Source of the DNA: an uncultured Clostridium sp.
Lineage (GTDB): Bacteria > Bacillota > Clostridia > TANB77 > CAG-508
Length of the DNA stretch: 7,052 nucleotides
Assembly (NCBI GenBank): GCA_946496115.1
Contig: CAMMFK010000067.1
Span: 1-7,052, forward strand
Direction: 5' to 3'
Part shown: positions 1-5,610 of the stretch, in pieces
How the letters are laid out: each line of letters opens with the position of its first letter
Position numbering within the stretch: the first letter of the stretch is position 1
Position numbers and translations under genes: made by a program
Notes under the pieces: model-generated
Databases searched by the model: none
The model's input: the letters and a program-made list of their open reading frames with translations, nothing else
Told to the model about the DNA's origin: nothing

Positions 1-524
1 AGTAATTTTTTGTCTACTTCGTCTTCAACTCCTCTAGATGTAATATCATCATCACTTCCTAATATGTCGGTAAGTAACAATTCATTACCATCTCCATCTT
101 GGTTTAGTGGTTCATCTATAGATATTTCACTTTTTAATCTATTGCTCCTTCTTAAATGCATTAATATTTCATTTTCTATACATCTTGATGAATATGTAGC
201 AAGTTTTATGTTTTTGCTACTATTAAAAGTATTTATTGCTTTCATAAGTCCTATTGTTCCAATTGAAATTAAGTCTTCTAATCCTACTCCTGTGTTTTCA
301 AATTTTTTGGCTATGTATACAACAAGTCTAAGGTTATGTTCTACCAACTTCTTTTTCGCCTCTTTGTCTCCATTGGATAACTTTTCTATTTCCTCTGCCT
401 CCTCTTCTGGTTCAAGTGGTGCTGGCAGATTATCATTTCCCCCAATATAAAATATATCTTCAAAATTCTCATCTTTTTGAATGTACTTTTCGTACATTTT
501 GCTTAATATTTCTAAAACTTTCAT
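1..524 (-). CDS. sigE: RNA polymerase sporulation sigma factor SigE, made as pro-sigma-E (3' end cut by window edge)
   Basis: This is the mother-cell sigma factor that takes over early sporulation transcription after polar division. It is made as an inactive precursor. The 174 complete codons in the window follow B. subtilis SigE closely. They comprise a pro-sequence (residues 1-25), the conserved YIGG around the processing site (26-29), region 2.1 with NLRLVVYIAKKFENTG (64-79), and regions 2.2-2.4 with EDLISIGTIGL (83-93) and RCIENEILMHLRR (114-126). The segment DEPLNQDGDGNELLL (137-151) begins region 3. Region 4 lies beyond the left edge. The ATG at 524 is preceded by GGAG with a 9-base spacer, and this site lies inside the end of spoIIGA. 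The reading frame overlaps spoIIGA by 56 bases, so translation is probably coupled. The residues shown are seen directly; activation by SpoIIGA cleavage is known for the family. Confidence 0.97.
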   Translation of the reverse strand, partial: MKVLEILSKMYEKYIQKDENFEDIFYIGGNDNLPAPLEPEEEAEEIEKLSNGDKEAKKKLVEHNLRLVVYIAKKFENTGVGLEDLISIGTIGLMKAINTFNSSKNIKLATYSSRCIENEILMHLRRSNRLKSEISIDEPLNQDGDGNELLLTDILGSDDDITSRGVEDEVDKKL

Positions 525-1386
525 CCTGTTTTTCTCCTTCCAATAATTCCAAACCTATTAGTGCATGATAGTCTTTGTTTATTTTTTTGTCATACATTCC
601 AATAACTACATCATAAATGTATTCTTCTCTATCTTCATACTCTATTTTCACAAAGTCTGGTTTTACTCCTATTAACATTCCATTTTGTTTTCCAATTGAA
701 TTGAATGGAATTATTTTTAATTTTAGTTTTTCTATGTTTGGCTCATCACCTCCTATCATTTTTTCTAAATCTATATTTGCAAAATTCTTTATTTTATCTT
801 TTTCAACTATTATTACTGGCTTTTTTGAAATTGGATCTTTTAAAGTATTTCCAGAGTCTAGGTATGCTTTTACTTCTGTTTTTTGCTTGTTTATGCTTAT
901 TTCTAAATTGCAAATCATATCTTTCTTTTTTAATTGCCTTTTATTTATTTGAAATGCTATTTGTATTATGCAAAATCCCACTAAACCAGCCACTATTGTA
1001 ATTTTCATTGGATATTTTCCAACTAATACTCCATCTTTAAAAATTACGCTTTCAGGGCTTATCATATAAAGTAAAGCAAGTGCACAACCTCCCATTACGA
1101 ATGATGTTAAGTAAAATAAAAGTATGGTTTTGCACATTTTTTTAACATTTGGTGGATTAAATGCAATATATATCATTATTATTGAGAGAAGTATTTTCAT
1201 AAATATATTTGAATATATTGGAATAATGTTTAAATATGAAATTATTGCATATACTCCACCAAATGCACTAGATAAGATTAGTCTTAACTGTTTCATTTGC
1301 ATTTTTTGTATAAAGCCCGTGGCAAATAGAATAATATAATTCATTAGTAAGTTTTCAACAAAAACTATATCTAAGTAAACTGTCAT
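469..1386 (-). CDS. spoIIGA: SpoIIGA, membrane aspartic protease that processes pro-sigma-E
   Basis: SpoIIGA sits in the sporulation septum membrane and cleaves the pro-sequence from pro-sigma-E after the forespore signal SpoIIR. The product is 305 residues, the usual family length. The N-terminal half has about five hydrophobic segments (about 1-24, 33-53, 57-77, 85-109, 127-147). The C-terminal cytoplasmic protease domain carries the motif LDSGNTLKDP (176-185), with D177 matching the catalytic aspartate of this family, and a later ALIGLELL segment (275-282). I chose the ATG at 1386 because GGAG lies 5 bases upstream and MTVYLDIVFVENLL aligns with the B. subtilis N terminus MKIYLDV. A GTG at 1410 would add eight residues but has no ribosome binding site. 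The gene is followed by sigE, its substrate, with a 56-base overlap. Expression probably starts from a candidate promoter about 300 bases upstream. Confidence 0.95.
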   Translation of the reverse strand: MTVYLDIVFVENLLMNYIILFATGFIQKMQMKQLRLILSSAFGGVYAIISYLNIIPIYSNIFMKILLSIIMIYIAFNPPNVKKMCKTILLFYLTSFVMGGCALALLYMISPESVIFKDGVLVGKYPMKITIVAGLVGFCIIQIAFQINKRQLKKKDMICNLEISINKQKTEVKAYLDSGNTLKDPISKKPVIIVEKDKIKNFANIDLEKMIGGDEPNIEKLKLKIIPFNSIGKQNGMLIGVKPDFVKIEYEDREEYIYDVVIGMYDKKINKDYHALIGLELLEGEKQDESFRNIKQNVRKVHSKR

Positions 1387-1442
1387 GATTTCTCCATTGT
1401 TACTATTCACAGCTTATATTATTTTTATAAAGGTTACAATAT

Positions 1443-1568
1443 ATGTTCTGTAGCTTTTAGCGAGCGGAGCTGATAAGGGAGCAATATCCATATGTCTTTA
1501 TCTTAGAAGCGCAGTCGGAGCGTGCGAGAGTTTTCGCGTAAGCGAAACCTCGAAGTAAATGCGGAAGA
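1443..1568. repeat. GC-rich, hairpin-bearing insert in the spoIIGA leader, probable dispersed non-coding repeat
   Basis: About 125 bases stand out from their AT-rich surroundings. By hand count, 56 of 120 bases in 1451-1570 are G or C, and the flanks are mostly A/T. GGAGC occurs at 1466, 1478 and 1517, with a fourth copy just outside at 1578. On the plus strand an 11-pair hairpin with two single-base bulges forms between 1525-1537 and 1542-1552, closed by a GTAA loop, which is of the GNRA class. Minus-strand frames are open for up to 37 codons (including ARSDCASKIK in one and LRSLKATEHI in another), but none has a start with a ribosome binding site. From memory, similar peptide strings turn up as spurious short predictions in Clostridia, which would fit a multi-copy element. 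That recollection is unverified. The edges are approximate and were set by the base-composition change. Confidence 0.5.
1525..1552 (+). other. Hairpin with GTAA (GNRA-type) loop inside the GC-rich insert
   Basis: Left arm 1525-1537 pairs with right arm 1542-1552 (GCGAAACCTCG), giving 11 pairs with A1529 and T1534 bulged. The loop is GTAA at 1538-1541. The GNRA loop exists only in a plus-strand transcript; minus-strand RNA would have a TTAC loop. No T-tract follows, so it is not an intrinsic terminator. The pairing is seen directly; any function is unknown. Confidence 0.6.
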
Positions 1569-1679
1569 ATTTATATTGGAGCCTTAGTAGAAAATTTTAA
1601 CTGTAAATAGTAACTCTCCATTAAATAATGAAAATGTATATTGTTCTTTTTTAAAGTATATAATTTATTTGGTACTCTT

Positions 1680-1713
1680 ATTTTAGACTCAATTAATTAA
1701 AAAAACTGTCAAA
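1680..1713 (-). promoter_or_regulatory. Candidate Spo0A-activated promoter of spoIIGA-sigE (long 21-base spacer)
   Basis: On the minus strand, TTGACA (1712-1707) is a perfect -35 hexamer, followed after 21 bases by TAAAAT (1685-1680) as a possible -10. A spacer this long is abnormal for sigma-A, but the B. subtilis spoIIG promoter is known for a 22-base spacer that makes it depend on phosphorylated Spo0A. The -35 overlaps TGTCAAA on the plus strand (1707-1713), which fits the Spo0A-box core TGTCRAA. A second imperfect box, TTTGTCCAT, lies at 1725-1717 on the minus strand (7 of 9 against TTTGTCRAA). The predicted leader is about 290 bases and would include the GC-rich insert. An alternative -10, TATACT at 1660-1655, is too far from this -35. 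Confidence 0.42.
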
Positions 1714-1722
1714 TTTATGGAC

Positions 1723-1772
1723 AAAAAAATAAAAAATGAACGACTTTTTATTATATTTTTCGCTCATTTTTT
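1723..1772 (-). terminator. Second terminator-like hairpin between ftsZ and spoIIGA
   Basis: On the minus strand AAAAAATGAGCGA (1772-1760) pairs with TCGTTCATTTTTT (1743-1731): 13 pairs including one G-T wobble, around a 16-base A-rich loop. A run of T residues follows (1729-1723), typical of intrinsic termination. The stem is AT-rich and the loop large, so it is weaker than the first terminator. On the plus strand the wobble becomes an A-C mismatch, so the minus strand is favoured. It ends just upstream of the candidate spoIIGA promoter and would shield it from ftsZ read-through. Confidence 0.5.
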
Positions 1773-1828
1773 GTTTAATTTAAAAACTATTTTGGTATTT
1801 ATTTTTTATTTTAATATTGTGCCTTGCA

Positions 1829-1866
1829 AACTAAAAAGCCTCCATTTTATTGGAGACTTTTTAGTT
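1829..1866 (-). terminator. Intrinsic terminator of ftsZ
   Basis: On the minus strand AACTAAAAAGTCTCCA (1866-1851) pairs with TGGAGGCTTTTTAGTT (1844-1829), a 16-pair stem with one T-G wobble and a 6-base loop ATAAAA. The right arm contains a T-run, and the stem starts inside the ftsZ stop codon. The near symmetry (A-run on one side, T-run on the other) means it could also stop transcription from the plus strand, although there is no convergent gene here. Confidence 0.88.
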
Positions 1867-2971
1867 ATTTATTCAAATTTTTATTCTTTTTTAAGAATGG
1901 TGGTATATCTAAGTAGTCTGTTCCTCCATCATTGTTTGGAATTGGTGTTGACGATTTTGTTGGCCATGCTGTTTTTCCTATGCTAGTTTCTTTTGCTCCA
2001 GGTTCTTTGTCGAATCCTGTTGCTATAACTGTTATTACTATATCTTCATCTAGGCTCTTATCTATTACTGCACCAAAGATGATATTTGCTTCTGGATCAA
2101 CACTTCTTTGTACAAGTTCGGCAGCCGTGTTTACTTCATGTAATCCTAAGTTTTCGCCACCTGTTACATTTATGATAACACCTCTTGCACCTTCTATTGT
2201 TGTTTCTAGTAATGGGCTTTGGATAGCTTGTTTTGCAGCATCTTCTGCTCTGTTTTCTCCAGATGCTCTACCAATACCCATATGTGCCATACCTGTATTT
2301 AACATTATTGTTTTGACATCTGCAAAGTCTAGGTTTACTAGTCCTGGTACTTTGATTAAGTCTGATATACCTTGAACACCTTGTCTTAATACATCATCTG
2401 CCATTTTGAAAGCTTCTACGATTGATGTTTTTCTATCTATTATTTGTAATAGTTTGTCATTTGGTATTACTACTAATGTGTCAACTTTTCCTTTAAGGCT
2501 TTCTATTCCTCTTTCTGCTTGAGTAAGTCTTTTCTTTCCTTCAAATGTGAATGGTTTTGTTACTACTGCTATTGTAAGTATTCCCATTTCTTTTGCAATA
2601 TTAGCTACTATAGGAGCTGCACCTGTACCAGTTCCACCTCCCATACCGGCTGTAACAAATACCATATCAGCACCTTTTATTGCTTCAGATATTTCTGATT
2701 TGCTTTCTTCTGCTGCTTGAGCACCAATGTCTGGGTTTGCACCAGCTCCTAGTCCTCTTGTTATTTTTTCTCCTATTTGAATTTTTGTTCCAGCTTTTGA
2801 TAGAAGCAATGCTTGTCTATCTGTATTTACAGAAACGAATTCAACTCCTTCTATTCCTGAGTCTACCATTCTGTTTACAGCATTGTTTCCTGCTCCTCCA
2901 ACACCTATAACTTTTATTATAGCTGTATCTTCTGTTCCGTAATTTTCATCATAGTTATTATCCATCATCAT
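1865..2971 (-). CDS. ftsZ: Cell division protein FtsZ
   Basis: FtsZ is the tubulin-like GTPase that polymerises at mid-cell, and at polar sites in sporulation, to form the Z ring and recruit the divisome. The 368-residue product is complete. The nucleotide-binding start IKVIGVGGAGNNAVNRM is at 19-35, the GTP-binding signature GGGTGTGAAP at 111-120, and the T7 synergy loop NLDFAD at 213-218 with its catalytic aspartates. A short linker of about 30 residues (322-351) leads to the C-terminal peptide DYLDIPPFLKKN (352-363), which binds FtsA and other partners. Translation starts at the first of three consecutive ATG codons, where AGGAGG lies 8 bases upstream (2985-2980). The gene follows ftsA after 140 AT-rich bases in which I find no convincing promoter, so it is probably co-transcribed with ftsA. 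It ends at a strong terminator. Confidence 0.99.
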   Translation of the reverse strand: MMMDNNYDENYGTEDTAIIKVIGVGGAGNNAVNRMVDSGIEGVEFVSVNTDRQALLLSKAGTKIQIGEKITRGLGAGANPDIGAQAAEESKSEISEAIKGADMVFVTAGMGGGTGTGAAPIVANIAKEMGILTIAVVTKPFTFEGKKRLTQAERGIESLKGKVDTLVVIPNDKLLQIIDRKTSIVEAFKMADDVLRQGVQGISDLIKVPGLVNLDFADVKTIMLNTGMAHMGIGRASGENRAEDAAKQAIQSPLLETTIEGARGVIINVTGGENLGLHEVNTAAELVQRSVDPEANIIFGAVIDKSLDEDIVITVIATGFDKEPGAKETSIGKTAWPTKSSTPIPNNDGGTDYLDIPPFLKKNKNLNK

Positions 2972-2979
2972 AAAGCTTT

Positions 2980-2985
2980 CCTCCT
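2980..2985 (-). promoter_or_regulatory. Strong ribosome binding site of ftsZ
   Basis: AGGAGG stands 8 bases before the first of three in-frame ATG codons (2971, 2968, 2965). The spacing favours the first ATG, but the second at 11 bases is possible. The strength of the site fits the high FtsZ level needed relative to FtsA. Confidence 0.85.
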
Positions 2986-3111
2986 AATAATTTTATATAA
3001 TTGTTCTTGTTAACTTATTTAAATTTGGCAGTTTGTTTTAAATTTTTTTAATTAATTATTTTTTTGCTTTTATCATTTTATTTTTTTCATTCTATTATTT
3101 TATTTATAGTT

Positions 3112-4338
3112 TTACGAATAAAAAAATTCTTTTACTTTTTCTATTATGTTTTTAAAGAATCCTTTATCTGAATTTATATCTAAACTACTTGATACATTTT
3201 TTGCAAATGGTCTTGAAGCTATGTATCTAACTAAAGCATATGCTGTTGCATAATTTGGTTTTATTATGCTAGCGATTTTATTGTTTGCCATTTTTACCGG
3301 TATATTTAATGTTATTTTTCCAACTATATCACTTTTGCTTATGCTTGTTATACCTTGTCCTGTTATTACAACTGTATTTATGTTTTGTTTGATTCCTTGG
3401 TTAGAAACATCTTGATTTACTATTTCAAACATTTGCTCAACTCTAGCTTCTATTATTTCAACAATTTCAGAACTTTTTACTATTTTATTGTTTTCATCCT
3501 TTGCTGTATTTAGTACAACATCTGTGTCATTGTCTATATATGATTTAAGTGCTAAGCCATATTGTCTTTTTAATCTTTCTGCTTCATCAATTGATATTCC
3601 TAAAACTACCGCAATATCGTTTGTAATGTTATTTCCTCCAACTGGTATTGAATTAGTGTATACATATCTATCTCCATCAAATACACCAATGTTCATTGTT
3701 TCTGCACCTATGTCTAGTAACATTACATAGTCTTTTTGTTCCATACTATCAAGTACAAGATTTTTTTCTGCAAGAGTTATTGGGACCATCCCATCTATAT
3801 CTACATCTACTTTTTTGAATATATTAGTTATGGCTCTCATATAGTCTTTTTCAGCTAAGATTATTTGTGCATTTAGTGTAAATTTACCACTAAAAGTTCC
3901 TATTGGGTCATCTACCTTTTTGCCATCTTCTAATACAAATTCGTTAATTACTATATCTATTATTTGTTTTCCTTCAGGTATATCTATATCTTTTGCTTGC
4001 ATTAAGCTACTAGACACATCTCTTGCTGATATTCCCGAATATTTATCTTTAGCTTCTTTTGTAACACTATTTTGTACAATGGTAACATATTTTCCTGGTA
4101 TTGTTATGTATGCTGAATTAATTTTCATGTTCATTTCTTTTTCAGCTTCTTTTATAACATATGAAATAGATTCACTTAATTGTTGTTCATTAACTATTTT
4201 GCCTTTTTGTATGCCATTGCTTTTTTTACTGGTGTTACATATTACTTCAATCTGATTAAAGTTATTGACCTCACCTACTACTAAACTAATCTTAGATGCA
4301 CCTATGTCAATAGCCACTATTATGTCACCTATAGCCAA
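3112..4338 (-). CDS. ftsA: Cell division protein FtsA, membrane tether of FtsZ (TTG start)
   Basis: FtsA is an actin-like protein that anchors FtsZ filaments to the membrane. The product has 408 residues. Phosphate-1 motif DIGASK is at 11-16. The FtsA-specific 1C (SHS2-type) subdomain lies at about 80-165, including IDIPEGKQIIDIVINEF (118-134). Phosphate-2 motif LDIGAETMNI is at 208-217, and the adenosine-motif region VVITGQGITSI at 323-333. A C-terminal amphipathic helix GFFKNIIEKVKEFF (393-406) serves as membrane anchor. The start is TTG at 4338, with GGAGG 8 bases upstream; no ATG occurs until about residue 70, far past the phosphate-1 motif. Two ATP-binding motifs deviate from the usual form: AE replaces the glycine pair of phosphate-2, and TGQG replaces TGGG. 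Both resemble FtsA more than DnaK or MreB because of the 1C domain, the C-terminal helix and the ftsZ neighbour. Confidence 0.96.
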   Translation of the reverse strand: MAIGDIIVAIDIGASKISLVVGEVNNFNQIEVICNTSKKSNGIQKGKIVNEQQLSESISYVIKEAEKEMNMKINSAYITIPGKYVTIVQNSVTKEAKDKYSGISARDVSSSLMQAKDIDIPEGKQIIDIVINEFVLEDGKKVDDPIGTFSGKFTLNAQIILAEKDYMRAITNIFKKVDVDIDGMVPITLAEKNLVLDSMEQKDYVMLLDIGAETMNIGVFDGDRYVYTNSIPVGGNNITNDIAVVLGISIDEAERLKRQYGLALKSYIDNDTDVVLNTAKDENNKIVKSSEIVEIIEARVEQMFEIVNQDVSNQGIKQNINTVVITGQGITSISKSDIVGKITLNIPVKMANNKIASIIKPNYATAYALVRYIASRPFAKNVSSSLDINSDKGFFKNIIEKVKEFFYS

Positions 4339-4351
4339 AGCAAATACCTCC
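4336..4351 (-). promoter_or_regulatory. Ribosome binding site and TTG start of ftsA
   Basis: GGAGG (4351-4347) is followed after 8 bases by TTG (4338-4336). The reading frame puts DIGASK at residues 11-16, as in other FtsA proteins, and no better start exists. A TTG start usually lowers initiation, which would help keep FtsA below FtsZ. Confidence 0.8.
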
Positions 4352-4378
4352 AGTCCGCCTTAATTTTTTCTAGTAAGC

Positions 4379-4407
4379 ATATTATTATATTTTTCGAAAA
4401 AAGTCAA
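4379..4407 (-). promoter_or_regulatory. Candidate sigma-A promoter of ftsA-ftsZ
   Basis: In the 119-base gap after sbp, the minus strand reads TTGACT (4407-4402), 17 bases, then TAATAT (4384-4379). A closer TATAAT (4389-4384) has no matching -35 at the right distance. Transcription would start about 34 bases before the ftsA TTG. The spacer holds TTTTTTCGAAAAA, a small palindrome one mismatch from a Spo0A-type box (TTTTTCGAA against TTTGTCRAA on the plus strand). I treat that as weak, since such sequences are common in AT-rich DNA. Confidence 0.5.
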
Positions 4408-4424
4408 TAGAATTAGACATATTT

Positions 4425-4450
4425 TTGTAATATTTGTAACTTAATTGTAA
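4425..4450. repeat. Three TTGTAA repeats upstream of the ftsA promoter
   Basis: TTGTAA occurs at 4425-4430, 4434-4439 and 4445-4450 on the plus strand (TTACAA on the coding strand). The starts are 9 and 11 bases apart, so the copies lie on roughly the same face of the helix. They sit about 17 to 43 bases upstream of the candidate -35 of ftsA. They could be a protein-binding array, an UP-like element, or AT-rich coincidence. Confidence 0.35.
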
Positions 4451-4457
4451 TAAAATT

Positions 4458-4820
4458 TCATTTCTTGTTTTGTTTCCTTTTTTCCGAAAATTTTGATAAA
4501 TAATATCTACGTATAATTCCTAGATTATTAAACATTCTTCCTACAAATACTATTATTGCTGCTAAGTATATATCTACATTCAATTTTTCCCCTAAATATG
4601 TAAGTAGCATTGCTAATATTGCATTTACAAAAAATCCAGAAATAAATACTTTCATGTCAAAATTCTTTTTTATGTTTGATGCAATTCCTCCAAATACAGA
4701 GTCAAGTGCGGCAACTATTGCTATTGCCAAATATTGTGATACTGTATATGGAATTGTTGGTGTTAGAATTCCTATAACAACACCTAACACACATCCTACT
4801 GCTATTGCTATTATCATCAT
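4458..4820 (-). CDS. sbp: Small basic protein Sbp (DUF1290 family), membrane protein
   Basis: This 120-residue membrane protein matches the DUF1290 small basic family found beside ftsA in B. subtilis and other Firmicutes. Its molecular role is not established. Four hydrophobic segments are visible (about 3-19, 28-47, 57-77, 82-98). Family-typical strings are AIAIVAALDSVFGGI (32-46), FISGFFVNAILA (59-70) and VDIYLAAI (82-89), and the lysine/arginine-rich tail KFSEKRKQNKK (110-120) explains the name. The first ATG (4820) lies 9 bases after AGGAGG (4835-4830), which is inside the end of the upstream DUF881 gene. Only one base separates the stop codon of that gene from this start, so translation is likely coupled. 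A second ATG at 4817 is less well spaced. The gene appears to be the last of the divIB-ylxW-ylxX-sbp run before the ftsA promoter region. Confidence 0.93.
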   Translation of the reverse strand: MMIIAIAVGCVLGVVIGILTPTIPYTVSQYLAIAIVAALDSVFGGIASNIKKNFDMKVFISGFFVNAILAMLLTYLGEKLNVDIYLAAIIVFVGRMFNNLGIIRRYYLSKFSEKRKQNKK

Positions 4821-4821
4821 G

Positions 4822-5550
4822 TTACTCTACCTCCTTTAAATATCTATTATTTAGTTCTCTAGTATAAGCTCCTATTTCTATATTGTTTTCTTGTTTTACT
4901 TCAATGGACATTCCATTTGCTTTCATTTGATCAATATATCCACTATTTTTTATGCTAAGTGTACTCATTAAATATGTTGGATCTCCTATTGCTTTTACAA
5001 CATATGGTGATGTTAATCTTACATCTCCATACAATATAATTAATCCATCATTTAATGTTACAATATCTGCTAAATTTATAATTCTGTTATCATTTATAGA
5101 TATTGCTTCTGCTCCTGCATATCTTAATTCACTGAGTAACAATACTAAATCATCTGCTATATATGTATAAAGTGCTTCATCTGTGTCTGTTAATGTTACT
5201 ACTACTCCGCTTCCTTTTACATTTGTAAGTCCTAGTAGAGTTTTGGCTTGTTCAATTTCTTGGTCTAAAAGTTCTGTTGTTTCTTTGTTTTCATTTATTG
5301 CTGTTTCATATTCATTTATTGTGTTTTGATTAGCATTATATTGTTCCATTGTTTCTTCGTATTTAGATTTATAACTTGCTATCTGAGTTCTTAGTTCATC
5401 ATCTCTCATACCTTCAATGTCTAATTCTTTTGATTCATTAACTGTTCTAAATTGAACAAATATTGATGCTATAAGTAATAATGTAATAATTCCAGCTACT
5501 ATTGATAAAACTAACGTTGCTTTATTAATTGGCTTTTTATTCTTATTCAT
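4822..5550 (-). CDS. ylxX: DUF881 family membrane-anchored protein, YlxX position
   Basis: The protein has 242 residues and a single N-terminal membrane segment (about 13-33) preceded by a lysine-rich start, so the bulk should lie outside the cytoplasm. A charged, glutamate-rich helical stretch, probably a coiled coil, spans about 44-105. The DUF881 domain follows (about 105-235). Conserved strings are LLGLTNVKGSGVVVTLTD (105-122), AGAEAISINDNRI (145-157) and SPYVVKAIGDP (181-191). The biochemical function of the family is unknown; its place between divIB and ftsA suggests a cell envelope or division role. It is a paralogue of the gene just upstream. The symbol rests on gene order, and assignment to YlxX rather than YlxW is positional. 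The ATG at 5550 has no ribosome binding site at normal distance: AGGAGG lies 34 bases upstream with a hairpin between. An in-frame TAA just upstream excludes a longer form. Confidence 0.87.
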   Translation of the reverse strand: MNKNKKPINKATLVLSIVAGIITLLLIASIFVQFRTVNESKELDIEGMRDDELRTQIASYKSKYEETMEQYNANQNTINEYETAINENKETTELLDQEIEQAKTLLGLTNVKGSGVVVTLTDTDEALYTYIADDLVLLLSELRYAGAEAISINDNRIINLADIVTLNDGLIILYGDVRLTSPYVVKAIGDPTYLMSTLSIKNSGYIDQMKANGMSIEVKQENNIEIGAYTRELNNRYLKEVE

Positions 5551-5590
5551 AAGCGTTTAATATTACATATTAAAGTAATATTTTCCTCCT
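5548..5590 (-). promoter_or_regulatory. Distant ribosome binding site with intervening hairpin before ylxX
   Basis: AGGAGG (5590-5585) is followed by AA, then an 8-pair perfect inverted repeat, AATATTAC (5582-5575) and GTAATATT (5566-5559), around the 8-base loop TTTAATAT, then AAACGCTT and the ATG (5550-5548). The linear spacing is 34 bases. With the stem folded, the gap becomes about 10 unpaired bases plus the base of the stem. The loop edge also holds ATG directly followed by TAA (5568-5563), a start-stop pair. The stem has only one G-C pair, so it would be weak. The sequence layout is certain; the functional reading is inference. Confidence 0.5.
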
Positions 5591-5610
5591 TTCTCGGGTT
5601 TTCTCAAGTT

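Larger units (their letters stand above)
1411..1864. other. Gene-free stretch between ftsZ and spoIIGA
   Basis: I see no credible protein gene or structured RNA of a known class here on either strand. In transcription order it holds the ftsZ terminator, a second terminator-like hairpin, a promoter-like element with a Spo0A-box core, an AT-rich stretch, a GC-rich insert and the spoIIGA ribosome binding site. B. subtilis has bpr-type protease genes at this place, and none are present here. The longest minus-strand reading frames crossing the GC-rich insert are 25-37 codons and lack a start codon with a ribosome binding site. Confidence 0.8.

Noticed and set aside
10..450. Plus-strand open frame of 146 codons at the left edge
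   Set aside because: It is antisense to sigE, whose minus-strand reading matches the sigma factor residue by residue. The serine-rich product is a shadow.
1387..1410. Longer SpoIIGA from a GTG at 1410
   Set aside because: It has no ribosome binding site, while the ATG at 1386 has GGAG 5 bases upstream and matches the family N terminus.
1414..1491. Minus-strand 25-residue frame starting MDIAPLSAPL
   Set aside because: It has no ribosome binding site, lies mostly in the GC-rich insert, and other frames there are equally open. It is more likely non-coding repeat.
1717..1986. Plus-strand open frame of 89 codons
   Set aside because: It runs through two terminator hairpins and into the antisense of ftsZ. 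Its composition is that of AT-rich noncoding DNA, and it has no ribosome binding site.
1932..2375. Plus-strand open frame of 147 codons inside ftsZ
   Set aside because: It is antisense to the highly conserved FtsZ GTPase and C-terminal domains, with no independent evidence.
2972..3111. Separate promoter for ftsZ in the ftsA-ftsZ gap (e.g. TTAACA with TATAAA)
   Set aside because: Hexamer spacing is wrong (10 bases), and the AT-rich gap yields many chance matches. I found no sigma-H-type pair either.
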